Source: UBA2231 sp964415175
GTDB taxonomy: Bacteria > Elusimicrobiota > Elusimicrobia > Elusimicrobiales > UBA9959
Assembly (NCBI GenBank): GCA_964415175.1
Contig: CAYPYG010000006.1
Span: 34,733-98,732 of the forward strand
Length of the DNA: 64,000 nucleotides
Direction of reading: 5' to 3'
A program made the translations under genes and the position numbers. Below the pieces are notes generated by a model. That model saw only the letters and a list, made by a program, of their open reading frames with translations, did not search any database and was not told the origin of the DNA. This document shows positions 8,081-17,440 of the stretch, in pieces; positions within the stretch are counted from its first letter, which is position 1; each line of letters starts with the position of its first letter.

Positions 8081-8968
8081 ATGAATCCCATAAAGAACAG
8101 GTACGACTTCGTCTACATCTTCGACGTGCAGGACGGCAACCCCAACGGAGACCCGGACGCCGGGAATCTCCCCAGGCTAGACCCGGAAACCGGCCGCGGT
8201 CTCATAACGGATGTTTGCCTTAAGCGAAAAACCAGGAACTTCGTCGAGCTGGCCAAAGGCGGCAAAGCCCCCTTCGAAATCTATGTGCGGGAGAAGGCGA
8301 TCCTTAATGATCAACATGCGCGTGCTTATAAAGAAATAGGTGCCGAAAGTGCACTGAAAGAAGAAGGAAAGAAGCGTAAAGGCGGCGATAAGGTCGATGC
8401 GGCGCGCAAGTGGATGTGCTCTAATTTTTATGATATCCGCGCCTTCGGGGCGGTCATGTCTACTGGGATCAATTGTGGCCAGGTCCGCGGTCCTATTCAA
8501 ATGACTTTCGCCCGCTCCGTGGACCCTGTTGTAACACTTGAGCATTCTATAACCCGCATGGCCGTTGCGACTCAGGCCGAGGCGGAAAAACAGAGCGGCG
8601 ATAACCGGACTATGGGGCGCAAGAATACCATCCCTTACGGGGTGTATGTCTCGCACGGATTCATTTCCGCCCCCTTGGCCGCGCAGACCGGTTTCAGCGA
8701 AGAAGACCTGGAGTTATTCTGGCAGGCGCTTGGCAGTATGTTCGAACATGACCGTTCGGCCGCCAGGGGCCTCATGTCGGCCCGGAAGTTGATAGTGTTC
8801 AAGCATGACGACGCCATGGGCAGCGCACCGGCGCATAAACTCTTCGACCTGGTATCCGTCAAGAAGGTTAACGGCGATGGCAAGCCGGCCAGGGCGTTCT
8901 CCGACTATAAAATCGAGATAGACAAGGCGGCGAAGCCGGAGCGGGTGGAGATAATCGAGAAGATATAA
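8081..8968 (+). CDS. cas7c: Cas7c (Csd2), crRNA-binding backbone subunit
   Basis: 295 residues. It starts MNPIKNRYDFVYIFDVQDGN and continues NPNGDPDAGNLPRLDPETGRG, the hallmark of type I-C Cas7; RGPIQMTFARSVDPV and the HSITRMAV segment also fit. Several copies polymerise along the spacer part of the crRNA. A strong AAGGAGAAG Shine-Dalgarno precedes the ATG. The stop overlaps the ATG of cas4 by one base (TAATG). Confidence 0.97.
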   Translation: MNPIKNRYDFVYIFDVQDGNPNGDPDAGNLPRLDPETGRGLITDVCLKRKTRNFVELAKGGKAPFEIYVREKAILNDQHARAYKEIGAESALKEEGKKRKGGDKVDAARKWMCSNFYDIRAFGAVMSTGINCGQVRGPIQMTFARSVDPVVTLEHSITRMAVATQAEAEKQSGDNRTMGRKNTIPYGVYVSHGFISAPLAAQTGFSEEDLELFWQALGSMFEHDRSAARGLMSARKLIVFKHDDAMGSAPAHKLFDLVSVKKVNGDGKPARAFSDYKIEIDKAAKPERVEIIEKI

Positions 8969-9594
8969 TGTACGCCGAAGAGGACTTCCTGCCTCTATCC
9001 GCGCTGCAGCATTTCATCTTCTGCCGCCGCCAGTGCGCGCTGATACATATTGAGCGCATCTGGGTGGAAAACCAGTATACGGCGGAGGGGCGGGTGATGC
9101 ATGAGCGGGCGCATGACGAGGGCCGCCAGATTCTGTCCGGAGTACGGATAGAACGCGGCCTCGTCCTGCGGTCGGAAAGGCTTGGACTGAATGGCCAGGC
9201 TGATGTCGTTGAGTTCCGCGGTGATGGAGGGGATATGGTCCCTTTCCCCATAGAATATAAGAGGGGGAGGCCTAAAGCGGATAATTGCGACTCTGTTCAG
9301 CTTTGCGCGCAGGCTATATCATTGGAGGAGATGCTGGGGGTGCCGGTTCCGCAAGGAGCGTTGTTCTATGGGAAAACGCGGCGCAGGCAGGATGTCCGTT
9401 TTGACGCCGGATTGCGATCCGAAACATCCAACATCGCTGCTCTTCTGCATGATTTCGTGCGGGCCGGGGTGACGCCGCGCCCCGAGTATTCGCCGAAGTG
9501 TGACACCTGTTCTTTCTTTAAAATGTGTATGCCGAAGAAACTTTCTTCGCCTCGCGCTGTAAAGGAGTATCTGGAAAGAGGTTTGGCGGACTAA
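8968..9594 (+). CDS. cas4: Cas4, RecB-like exonuclease for PAM-dependent spacer capture
   Basis: 208 residues. RecB-nuclease motifs GQADVVEF and PIEYKRGRPK (metal-binding D and ExK) are present. Four cysteines for an iron-sulphur cluster are found at FCRRQ near residue 18 and CDTCSFFKMC near 175-184. Cas4 trims prespacers and sets PAM and orientation together with Cas1-Cas2. Its TAA shares one base with the ATG of cas1 (9594). Confidence 0.95.
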   Translation: MYAEEDFLPLSALQHFIFCRRQCALIHIERIWVENQYTAEGRVMHERAHDEGRQILSGVRIERGLVLRSERLGLNGQADVVEFRGDGGDMVPFPIEYKRGRPKADNCDSVQLCAQAISLEEMLGVPVPQGALFYGKTRRRQDVRFDAGLRSETSNIAALLHDFVRAGVTPRPEYSPKCDTCSFFKMCMPKKLSSPRAVKEYLERGLAD

Positions 9595-10625
9595 TGAAGA
9601 AATATCTCAATACATTGTTCGTGACTACCCAGGGGGCCTATCTCTCCAAGGAGGGGGAGACCGTGGTCGTCTCCGCGGAGAAGCAAAAACTGTTACAGGT
9701 CCCTTCAAGTGCGCTGGGGGGGATCATCTGTTTTGGTAATGTCGGATGCAGTCCGTTCCTGATGGGGCACTGCGCCAAGAATAGTATCGCCATCAGCTTT
9801 ATGACTGAATACGGGCGCTATCTGGCCAGTGTGCATGGCCGTATAAACGGGAATGTCCTTTTGCGACGGCAGCAGTACCGTGCCGCCGATGATGACGCGA
9901 CGCGTCTCCCGGCGGCGCGCGCGATGATAGCGGCTAAATTGCATAATTGCCGCAGCGTTCTTTCCCGCGCCGTCCGCGACCATGCCGAAAAGATAGACGC
10001 AGGGCTTGTCGGCAAGGCCGCGGATTATCTGGCCGCGGCCGCCAGGAAGGCCCAGTCCGCTTCCAGCCTGGAGGAATTGCGGGGTATCGAGGGGGATGCG
10101 GCCGGGACGTATTTCGGCGTTTTCGATAACCTCATCCTGGCGCAGAAACAGGATTTTCAATTCACTGAGCGCAATCGCCGTCCGCCGCGGGATAATGTCA
10201 ACTGTCTTCTCTCGTTCCTTTACACGCTTCTTATGCATGATGTGCGCTCTGCCCTGGATGCGGTGGGGCTTGATTCGTGTGTTGGGATGTTCCATTGTGA
10301 CAGGCCCGGCCGCGCAAGTCTCGCTCTGGATATGATGGAGGAGTGGCGGCCTGTGATAGCGGACCGTCTTGCGCTATCGCTGATAAATCGCGCACAGTTG
10401 GGCGGCGACGATTTCAAAAAAGCCGAAACCGGGGCCGTGATATTGTCCGATGAGGGCCGAAAAACGCTTCTGACCGCCTATCAGAAGCGCAAGCAGGAGG
10501 AGATAACGCATACTTATCTGCAGGAAACCGTCCAGACCGGCTTGTTGTTCTATATTCAGGCATTGCTTTTCGCGCGACATCTGCGCGGAGATCTCGACGG
10601 ATACCCGGCGTTTTTATGGAAGTAA
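9594..10625 (+). CDS. cas1: Cas1, CRISPR integrase
   Basis: 343 residues from ATG 9594, which overlaps the cas4 stop by one base and gives the normal N-terminus MKKYLNTLFVTTQGAYLSKE. Upstream in-frame codons would only run into cas4. Metal-binding residues are recognisable: Glu in GIEGDAAGTYFG, His in GMFHCDRPGR and Asp in SLALDMMEEWRP. Cas1 dimers with Cas2 insert new spacers at the leader end of the array at 11093. cas2 follows after 7 nt. Confidence 0.97.
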   Translation: MKKYLNTLFVTTQGAYLSKEGETVVVSAEKQKLLQVPSSALGGIICFGNVGCSPFLMGHCAKNSIAISFMTEYGRYLASVHGRINGNVLLRRQQYRAADDDATRLPAARAMIAAKLHNCRSVLSRAVRDHAEKIDAGLVGKAADYLAAAARKAQSASSLEELRGIEGDAAGTYFGVFDNLILAQKQDFQFTERNRRPPRDNVNCLLSFLYTLLMHDVRSALDAVGLDSCVGMFHCDRPGRASLALDMMEEWRPVIADRLALSLINRAQLGGDDFKKAETGAVILSDEGRKTLLTAYQKRKQEEITHTYLQETVQTGLLFYIQALLFARHLRGDLDGYPAFLWK

Positions 10626-10632
10626 ATTTATT

Positions 10633-10926
10633 ATGATGGTTCTCGTGAGTTATGACGTTTCAGGCGTTGGGACGGCGGCTGGCGCCAGGCGGTTGCGCCA
10701 TATCGCCAAAGCATGCAAAAATTACGGGCAGAGGGTTCAGTATTCGGTATTCGAATGCGAGGTGGATCCTGCTGTGTGGGTCAAGTTGAAGGACCGATTA
10801 TTGAAGGCCATAGATCCGGAGAAAGACAGCCTGCGATTTTATTACCTTGGCGCTAACTGGGAGAGGCGTATAGAGCATATCGGGGCTAAAAAGCCTCTCG
10901 ACCTGGATGGGACGCTGATTGTCTGA
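10633..10926 (+). CDS. cas2: Cas2, adaptation complex subunit
   Basis: 97 residues, MMVLVSYDVSGVGTAAG with the ferredoxin-like fold, the YDV strand and the C-terminal region typical of type I-C Cas2 (AKKPLDLDGTLIV). It bridges two Cas1 dimers and helps measure spacer length. Last gene of the cas operon; the leader and array begin directly after it. Confidence 0.97.
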   Translation: MMVLVSYDVSGVGTAAGARRLRHIAKACKNYGQRVQYSVFECEVDPAVWVKLKDRLLKAIDPEKDSLRFYYLGANWERRIEHIGAKKPLDLDGTLIV

Positions 10927-11092
10927 TTATGCGAACCTTCAGTTCTTAACGGTTCGTTGTATGGTTCGCGCGATTGTAACTATATTAAATGATAGCGTCT
11001 GTCGTTAGAGGATGTTTGTTCTTTGACAATTTATAGGGTTCGCAATACTGGCGAAAAAAGAGTTTGTGTGGTAAGCTGATTATGGCAGTACT
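10927..11092 (+). promoter_or_regulatory. CRISPR leader with GGTTCG motifs and a TTGACA box
   Basis: This 166-bp, AT-richer segment lies between cas2 and the first repeat. It holds GGTTCG at 10951, 10963 and 11037 and the inverted CGAACC at 10932. TTGACA at 11023-11028 is a good -35; only a weak -10 follows at about 11043-11051. It should drive the array transcript and mark the integration end. CGAACC/GGTTCG at 10932-10956 can also form a hairpin that may end the cas transcript. Confidence 0.7.
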
Positions 11093-14000
11093 GTCGCCCC
11101 TCGTACAGGGGCGTGGATTGAAACACGTCTACCTTAACACCATTACTCCCACACCATAGTCGCCCCTCGTACAGGGGCGTGGATTGAAACATGTTAAAGG
11201 TTGAAGAATTGTTGGGTAAGATTTGGTCGCCCCTCGTACAGGGGCGTGGATTGAAACTTCCTTGCCCTCAACAATCCGGAGAAAGCCGCCGGTCGCCCCT
11301 CGTACAGGGGCGTGGATTGAAACAATGAATCCATTGTAGAAATGGACGACGGGTTACGTCGCCCCTCGTACAGGGGCGTGGATTGAAACAACGATATGGT
11401 CATAGTAGAAAGCCGAAGCCCCAGGTCGCCCCTCGTACAGGGGCGTGGATTGAAACTCCTTGACATTCCGTACAAGGCGATTGTACCAGGTCGCCCCTCG
11501 TACAGGGGCGTGGATTGAAACTTCTGATACATGAGCGTCAGGTGGTTGGCCGTCGGTCGCCCCTCGTACAGGGGCGTGGATTGAAACTGGTCTTTTTTAC
11601 GGGTAATGCCGAAGCCGCCACGTCGCCCCTCGTACAGGGGCGTGGATTGAAACAATTTACAGGCCCCTTGGACCCCGCGCCCGCCTCGGTCGCCCCTCGT
11701 ACAGGGGCGTGGATTGAAACATGTGGGGCGGCATGATAAGCCTGCGGCTGGGAGGGTCGCCCCTCGTACAGGGGCGTGGATTGAAACTTTGCATTACACT
11801 AGCCTACGGTCTCTAACTGCCCGTCGCCCCTCGTACAGGGGCGTGGATTGAAACCAGGCGGGGGAAGAAAGCAAGATAACTACCGGCCGTCGCCCCTCGT
11901 ACAGGGGCGTGGATTGAAACAAGGTGACTTGTATCGGCGGAGGCGGCGGCGGCGGTCGCCCCTCGTACAGGGGCGTGGATTGAAACGCCTATCATGTCCC
12001 CGAGGCAAAGCACCCACGACAGTCGCCCCTCGTACAGGGGCGTGGATTGAAACGCATCAACCTTGTAAACATAGTAGTCCGTGGCAGGTCGCCCCTCGTA
12101 CAGGGGCGTGGATTGAAACATGCACAAGCTGCGCCACACCTACGGAAGCGACCGTCGCCCCTCGTACAGGGGCGTGGATTGAAACGTCGTCCCTGTGGCC
12201 CCGGATGGTCTCGGCCGAAGTCGCCCCTCGTACAGGGGCGTGGATTGAAACTCCATGCCTGTTATGCCTCCACCTGTTGAGTATGTCGCCCCTCGTACAG
12301 GGGCGTGGATTGAAACACCGAAAGGGAGAACGGGTGGATCAGCACCTTTGTCGCCCCTCGTACAGGGGCGTGGATTGAAACCTCTTTGAACATCTGCTCC
12401 AATCTGCGGAACCACTGTCGCCCCTCGTACAGGGGCGTGGATTGAAACAAAATGCGGTCAGTCCAAGTCGTAGCCACATTTGGTCGCCCCTCGTACAGGG
12501 GCGTGGATTGAAACAAGCGATAGTCTGCGCGGTCGGGGATTGGATAGTGTCGCCCCTCGTACAGGGGCGTGGATTGAAACTGTTATGGCTTGCGCCCCTT
12601 TGCCCGCTACCTCTGGTCGCCCCTCGTACAGGGGCGTGGATTGAAACCCCTAAATATGGGATATTCAGCTTCCGGCATATGTCGCCCCTCGTACAGGGGC
12701 GTGGATTGAAACTTTCATGGATTTAGCGCGAAATAAAATATCTGGAGTCGCCCCTCGTACAGGGGCGTGGATTGAAACATCTCGTCTATCGTAGCCATTA
12801 TTCAACACCTACCGTCGCCCCTCGTACAGGGGCGTGGATTGAAACTTCCGTTAGCCGCTGATCACCGAAAGCCCACAGTGTCGCCCCTCGTACAGGGGCG
12901 TGGATTGAAACAAAGTGGCTTTAAGATATATGCCGCCAGTAGTGGTCGCCCCTCGTACAGGGGCGTGGATTGAAACATGCCTATCCTGGTCCCATGTAGC
13001 GAGGTAGTAGAGTCGCCCCTCGTACAGGGGCGTGGATTGAAACATTTCCAAGCTCCCCCTTTCGGTAATGACTTAAACAGTCGCCCCTCGTACAGGGGCG
13101 TGGATTGAAACACCAAATCGCCAATGGTTTCCAGGAGCAAGTCAGGTCGCCCCTCGTACAGGGGCGTGGATTGAAACAAGGTGGGGTGGCTCACCAACGG
13201 GCGGTTCGAGAGTCGCCCCTCGTACAGGGGCGTGGATTGAAACACTCTAACGCACTCGGCAAGGCCGGGGTTTCCGTGTCGCCCCTCGTACAGGGGCGTG
13301 GATTGAAACTCCTGCACCGCAGGGTCATTAGATGCAAGTCCAGGTCGCCCCTCGTACAGGGGCGTGGATTGAAACACACAGTAGAGTATTGTAAAAACAG
13401 AATAACTATGTCGCCCCTCGTACAGGGGCGTGGATTGAAACCGTCTGCTTATACTGCTTTTCAAGCATCGCCAATGTCGCCCCTCGTACAGGGGCGTGGA
13501 TTGAAACCTTTATACAAGGGTTTGAGGGGAAGGGGCTTGAGTCGCCCCTCGTACAGGGGCGTGGATTGAAACAAAAAGTTTGTCAAGACCCAATTTTAAT
13601 AAACACGGTCGCCCCTCGTACAGGGGCGTGGATTGAAACCACGGCGAAATTGCGCCATTGTGAAAGGCCGGTGGTCGCCCCTCGTACAGGGGCGTGGATT
13701 GAAACATCAGGTTGATACCAAACAGAGCGTGGCACAGCAGCGTCGCCCCTCGTACAGGGGCGTGGATTGAAACTCTAAACCCCTCCGCGTCCTGGTGGGT
13801 GTCAGTTAGGTCGCCCCTCGTACAGGGGCGTGGATTGAAACTACTGCAAGTCCATACAGAGGGCATGGTGCTTACGTCGCCCCTCGTACAGGGGCGTGGA
13901 TTGAAACAGACATAAGATTTATTATACAAAATTTTGCACCGAGTCGCCCCTCGTACAGGGGCGTGGATTGAAACTGTTTTGTGGGGATAAGGGCATCTAT

Positions 14001-16884
14001 TTTAACGAAGTCGCCCCTCGTACAGGGGCGTGGATTGAAACAGGCGTGACTGTCGTCGGCTCTGGCTCCGGTGCCGTCGCCCCTCGTACAGGGGCGTGGA
14101 TTGAAACCGTTAGGTCCCCCGGCGGTCCCCGTTTCCTCTTGGTCGCCCCTCGTACAGGGGCGTGGATTGAAACCCTAGCGAACACGGGTTGACTACTATC
14201 CTAATGCGTCGCCCCTCGTACAGGGGCGTGGATTGAAACACGGACAGAGCAAGGAGGGGAAATGAGCGAACTGGTCGCCCCTCGTACAGGGGCGTGGATT
14301 GAAACACAAGCCCTTGAAGAAACCTATAATATAAAGCCGTCGCCCCTCGTACAGGGGCGTGGATTGAAACACTCTGAACTTGACGGCAAGGTGGCTAGGA
14401 CTACGTCGCCCCTCGTACAGGGGCGTGGATTGAAACACCACGAAAGCGCTACCCCTCACGCTGAACGCGGAGTCGCCCCTCGTACAGGGGCGTGGATTGA
14501 AACTTTACCGGGGCTAGGGATGCGTATGCCGGGCAGAGTCGCCCCTCGTACAGGGGCGTGGATTGAAACACGGCGACGGAGGCAACGATAAGCGGCTATA
14601 GGCGGGTCGCCCCTCGTACAGGGGCGTGGATTGAAACTGCGGGCACTGACTACCTCGCTCCCGACGGCGACGTCGCCCCTCGTACAGGGGCGTGGATTGA
14701 AACATCGAAAATGACAGTAGAGTGTTTCGGAATCCGAGTCGCCCCTCGTACAGGGGCGTGGATTGAAACAACATCAATAGTTGAGCCACCGATTGAAACA
14801 TCAGTCGCCCCTCGTACAGGGGCGTGGATTGAAACTCTGGGACGCTGTATAGTGATACAGACTCCTCTCGTCGCCCCTCGTACAGGGGCGTGGATTGAAA
14901 CGTGAAGGTCGTCTACGAATGGACCAAGCGGTTCCGTCGCCCCTCGTACAGGGGCGTGGATTGAAACTCTACTGGCAGTATGCTCATACTGTTACTCTCC
15001 GTCGCCCCTCGTACAGGGGCGTGGATTGAAACTGGAGAAGCCGGCAGAATATTTCGCATGCGAGCCGGTCGCCCCTCGTACAGGGGCGTGGATTGAAACA
15101 CACCGCACCCCAGATCCTGGTCACGCGCTCGCGTCGCCCCTCGTACAGGGGCGTGGATTGAAACACAACAGACGATATCCCGACGACATAGACGGACGGT
15201 CGCCCCTCGTACAGGGGCGTGGATTGAAACAACAGTCCGGCGGCTCGGTAAGCGTCGGCCAGGGTCGCCCCTCGTACAGGGGCGTGGATTGAAACACCGT
15301 CGCCAAAGCCATGCAGGTGGACCTGCTCAAGTCGCCCCTCGTACAGGGGCGTGGATTGAAACATCCTGATCATAGCGTCGAGGGCCCTTGAAAAAGTCGC
15401 CCCTCGTACAGGGGCGTGGATTGAAACACGGCGTCGTCGGTGAGCTTGACGCCGCAGTTGCGTCGCCCCTCGTACAGGGGCGTGGATTGAAACATCCAGC
15501 CGATGGCGGCGGAGAAGCCGGTCGCGGTCGCCCCTCGTACAGGGGCGTGGATTGAAACATCGAGAGCGAAGGCGTCGGGGTGCAGCACGATGTCGCCCCT
15601 CGTACAGGGGCGTGGATTGAAACACAACAACCGACGATATCCCGACGACATAGACGGGTCGCCCCTCGTACAGGGGCGTGGATTGAAACTCGTCGGGGTC
15701 GTTGACGAGATAGCCACGGCGGAGTCGCCCCTCGTACAGGGGCGTGGATTGAAACATCGCTTTGATAGTTTACCGGATTTCTTCTTTGCCGGTCGCCCCT
15801 CGTACAGGGGCGTGGATTGAAACTATTCCTCTACTAATCCGTTTAGTAGAGACCCGCGTCGCCCCTCGTACAGGGGCGTGGATTGAAACAGGAGGATAAA
15901 AATGATAGTCAACAAAGAGAACCTGTCGCCCCTCGTACAGGGGCGTGGATTGAAACATCGGACCGGACGGTAAAGCGGTTGTCCCCGGTTGTCGCCCCTC
16001 GTACAGGGGCGTGGATTGAAACAAATTCCCCGGATACTCCGCCGGCGAAATGTTTTGTCGCCCCTCGTACAGGGGCGTGGATTGAAACGCCTGGGAGCAC
16101 CTGCTGGACTTTGACCTGGTCTTCGTCGCCCCTCGTACAGGGGCGTGGATTGAAACCTCTATCAGCTGGTCGAGACGCCTCTGCTTTTCCGGTCGCCCCT
16201 CGTACAGGGGCGTGGATTGAAACATGGACGGCGCGGCGCTGGTAGGCGGCGACAATAGTCGCCCCTCGTACAGGGGCGTGGATTGAAACTTGGAGGCGTA
16301 GCAGGTGAGGAAGTTCCAGCCTAGTCGCCCCTCGTACAGGGGCGTGGATTGAAACAACCTGTCTCCGCAGGAAAAGCTCATGATGGACGGTCGCCCCTCG
16401 TACAGGGGCGTGGATTGAAACCCTTTGTCGAACCAGATATAGCCGCCTTTTACAAGTCGCCCCTCGTACAGGGGCGTGGATTGAAACTTCATCTCGCCGT
16501 CGGCCGCCCACATGACCTGGGTCGCCCCTCGTACAGGGGCGTGGATTGAAACTTCTCCGGGGAGACTTACGAGAACCACGCGCGGAGTCGCCCCTCGTAC
16601 AGGGGCGTGGATTGAAACAGCATCTCCATTGCCTGCTTTTGGGTAACGCTGGCGTCGCCCCTCGTACAGGGGCGTGGATTGAAACCCCGGTCCTCTCCCT
16701 GGCCGGCCGGCGCAGCCGGGTCGCCCCTCGTACAGGGGCGTGGGTTGAAACGCCCTCAGGCCGGCGACGGTCTCATATATACTCAGTCGCCTCTCGTACG
16801 GAGGCGTGGATTGAAACATGGTCCGCCTCCCTTGTATCGTGCGCTATACCTAGTCGCCTCTCGTACGGAGGCGTGGATTGAAAC
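11093..16884 (+). CRISPR. Type I-C CRISPR array, 88 repeats of 32 bp, 87 spacers
   Basis: I counted 88 repeat starts from 11093 to 16853. The consensus begins GTCGCCCCTCGTACAGGGG and ends CGTGGATTGAAAC (32 bp); the stem pairs positions 3-9 with 15-21. Spacers are 33-36 nt. Repeats 1-85 read as identical by eye. Repeat 86 (16720) has one change (GGATT to GGGTT), and repeats 87 and 88 share three changes, so the degenerate end is distal to the leader, as expected. Spacers 62 (15165-15198) and 69 (15624-15657) sample the same target. The ATTGAAAC end matches the 5' crRNA handle made by Cas5c. Many spacers read as open frames, and two look like gene starts with a Shine-Dalgarno (14240-14273 and 15890-15924). 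Confidence 0.99.
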
Positions 16885-17440
16885 GCGGGTTCTTTGCCGA
16901 AATGCTGACCGCGCAGAAGTCCGAGTTGGTGGCGTTGACCGAGGAGACCAAATGTTCCCCGCGTGCCTGGGGATGAACCGCGGCGTTCCAACCTGCTGGT
17001 GTATTATTTAGGCGATGTACTTTATCTAATCCTGGAAAGGAAATGAGCGCGCCTCTTATGAGAGCGCGCTCATTAATGGAGGGGGGACGGAGGGACGGCT
17101 CTTCCCCTCATACCACTGCCGGCTTTCGCCGGAAGCGCCGTAGGCAACGCCGATTTTCCTACTGTCGTCCCCTTCTGGATTATAGCCTCCCGGCCACGGT
17201 TTTTCAAGGGCCCGCTTTATTGCCCGGATAAGCGCGGCGCCGGCGACCGCGCGAGCGGACCGGAGTCGGCTCTTCCACATGGATGGGAAATAGTTCCGGC
17301 CGGCGGTATCAATTAAGGACCGGCGCCGCAGCGGGGTTTGGGGTTGGGGCGGCGATCGGGGAGATCGCCGAGGACCGTTCGGGGGAACGGCCGCTGCTGC
17401 GGCACCGGCTGAATATAGTGTACTGAATTTTCGGCCATAG
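16885..17440. other. Non-coding stretch between CRISPR array and cstA
   Basis: No convincing gene. It contains the I-E-like repeat (16952-16980) and a short open fragment before it reading FFAEMLTAQKSELVALTEETK that may be a relic. An 11-bp hairpin lies at 17042-17052/17064-17074. Two hairpins just beyond the end of cstA (about 17351-17371, CGGCGATC with GATCGCCG, and about 17378-17393, CCGTTC with GAACGG) could help end the minus-strand transcript. A 74-codon minus-strand frame at 17056-17280 has no recognisable family. Confidence 0.5.
16952..16980 (+). repeat. Solitary type I-E-like CRISPR repeat
   Basis: A 29-bp stretch starts ATGTTCCCCGCG and ends GGGGATGAACCG, the same length and layout as type I-E repeats (GTTCCCC, short loop, GGGGATRAACCG). 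The right stem arm is imperfect, as in degenerate terminal repeats. It lies 67 bp past the last I-C repeat. No second copy and no I-E cas genes are in the window. Confidence 0.55.

Noticed and set aside
11194..16881. Many short frames on both strands reading repeated peptides such as SPLVQGRGLK, APRTGAWIET and FQSTPLYEGR
   Set aside because: They are the CRISPR repeat translated in different frames joined by spacers, not proteins.
16885..16951. One more spacer-repeat unit between the last I-C repeat and the I-E-like repeat
   Set aside because: The length (67 bp) would fit, but no part resembles the I-C or I-E repeat.
17056..17280. A 74-codon minus-strand frame after the CRISPR array
   Set aside because: No recognisable domain, no Shine-Dalgarno, low-complexity composition; left as part of the non-coding stretch.
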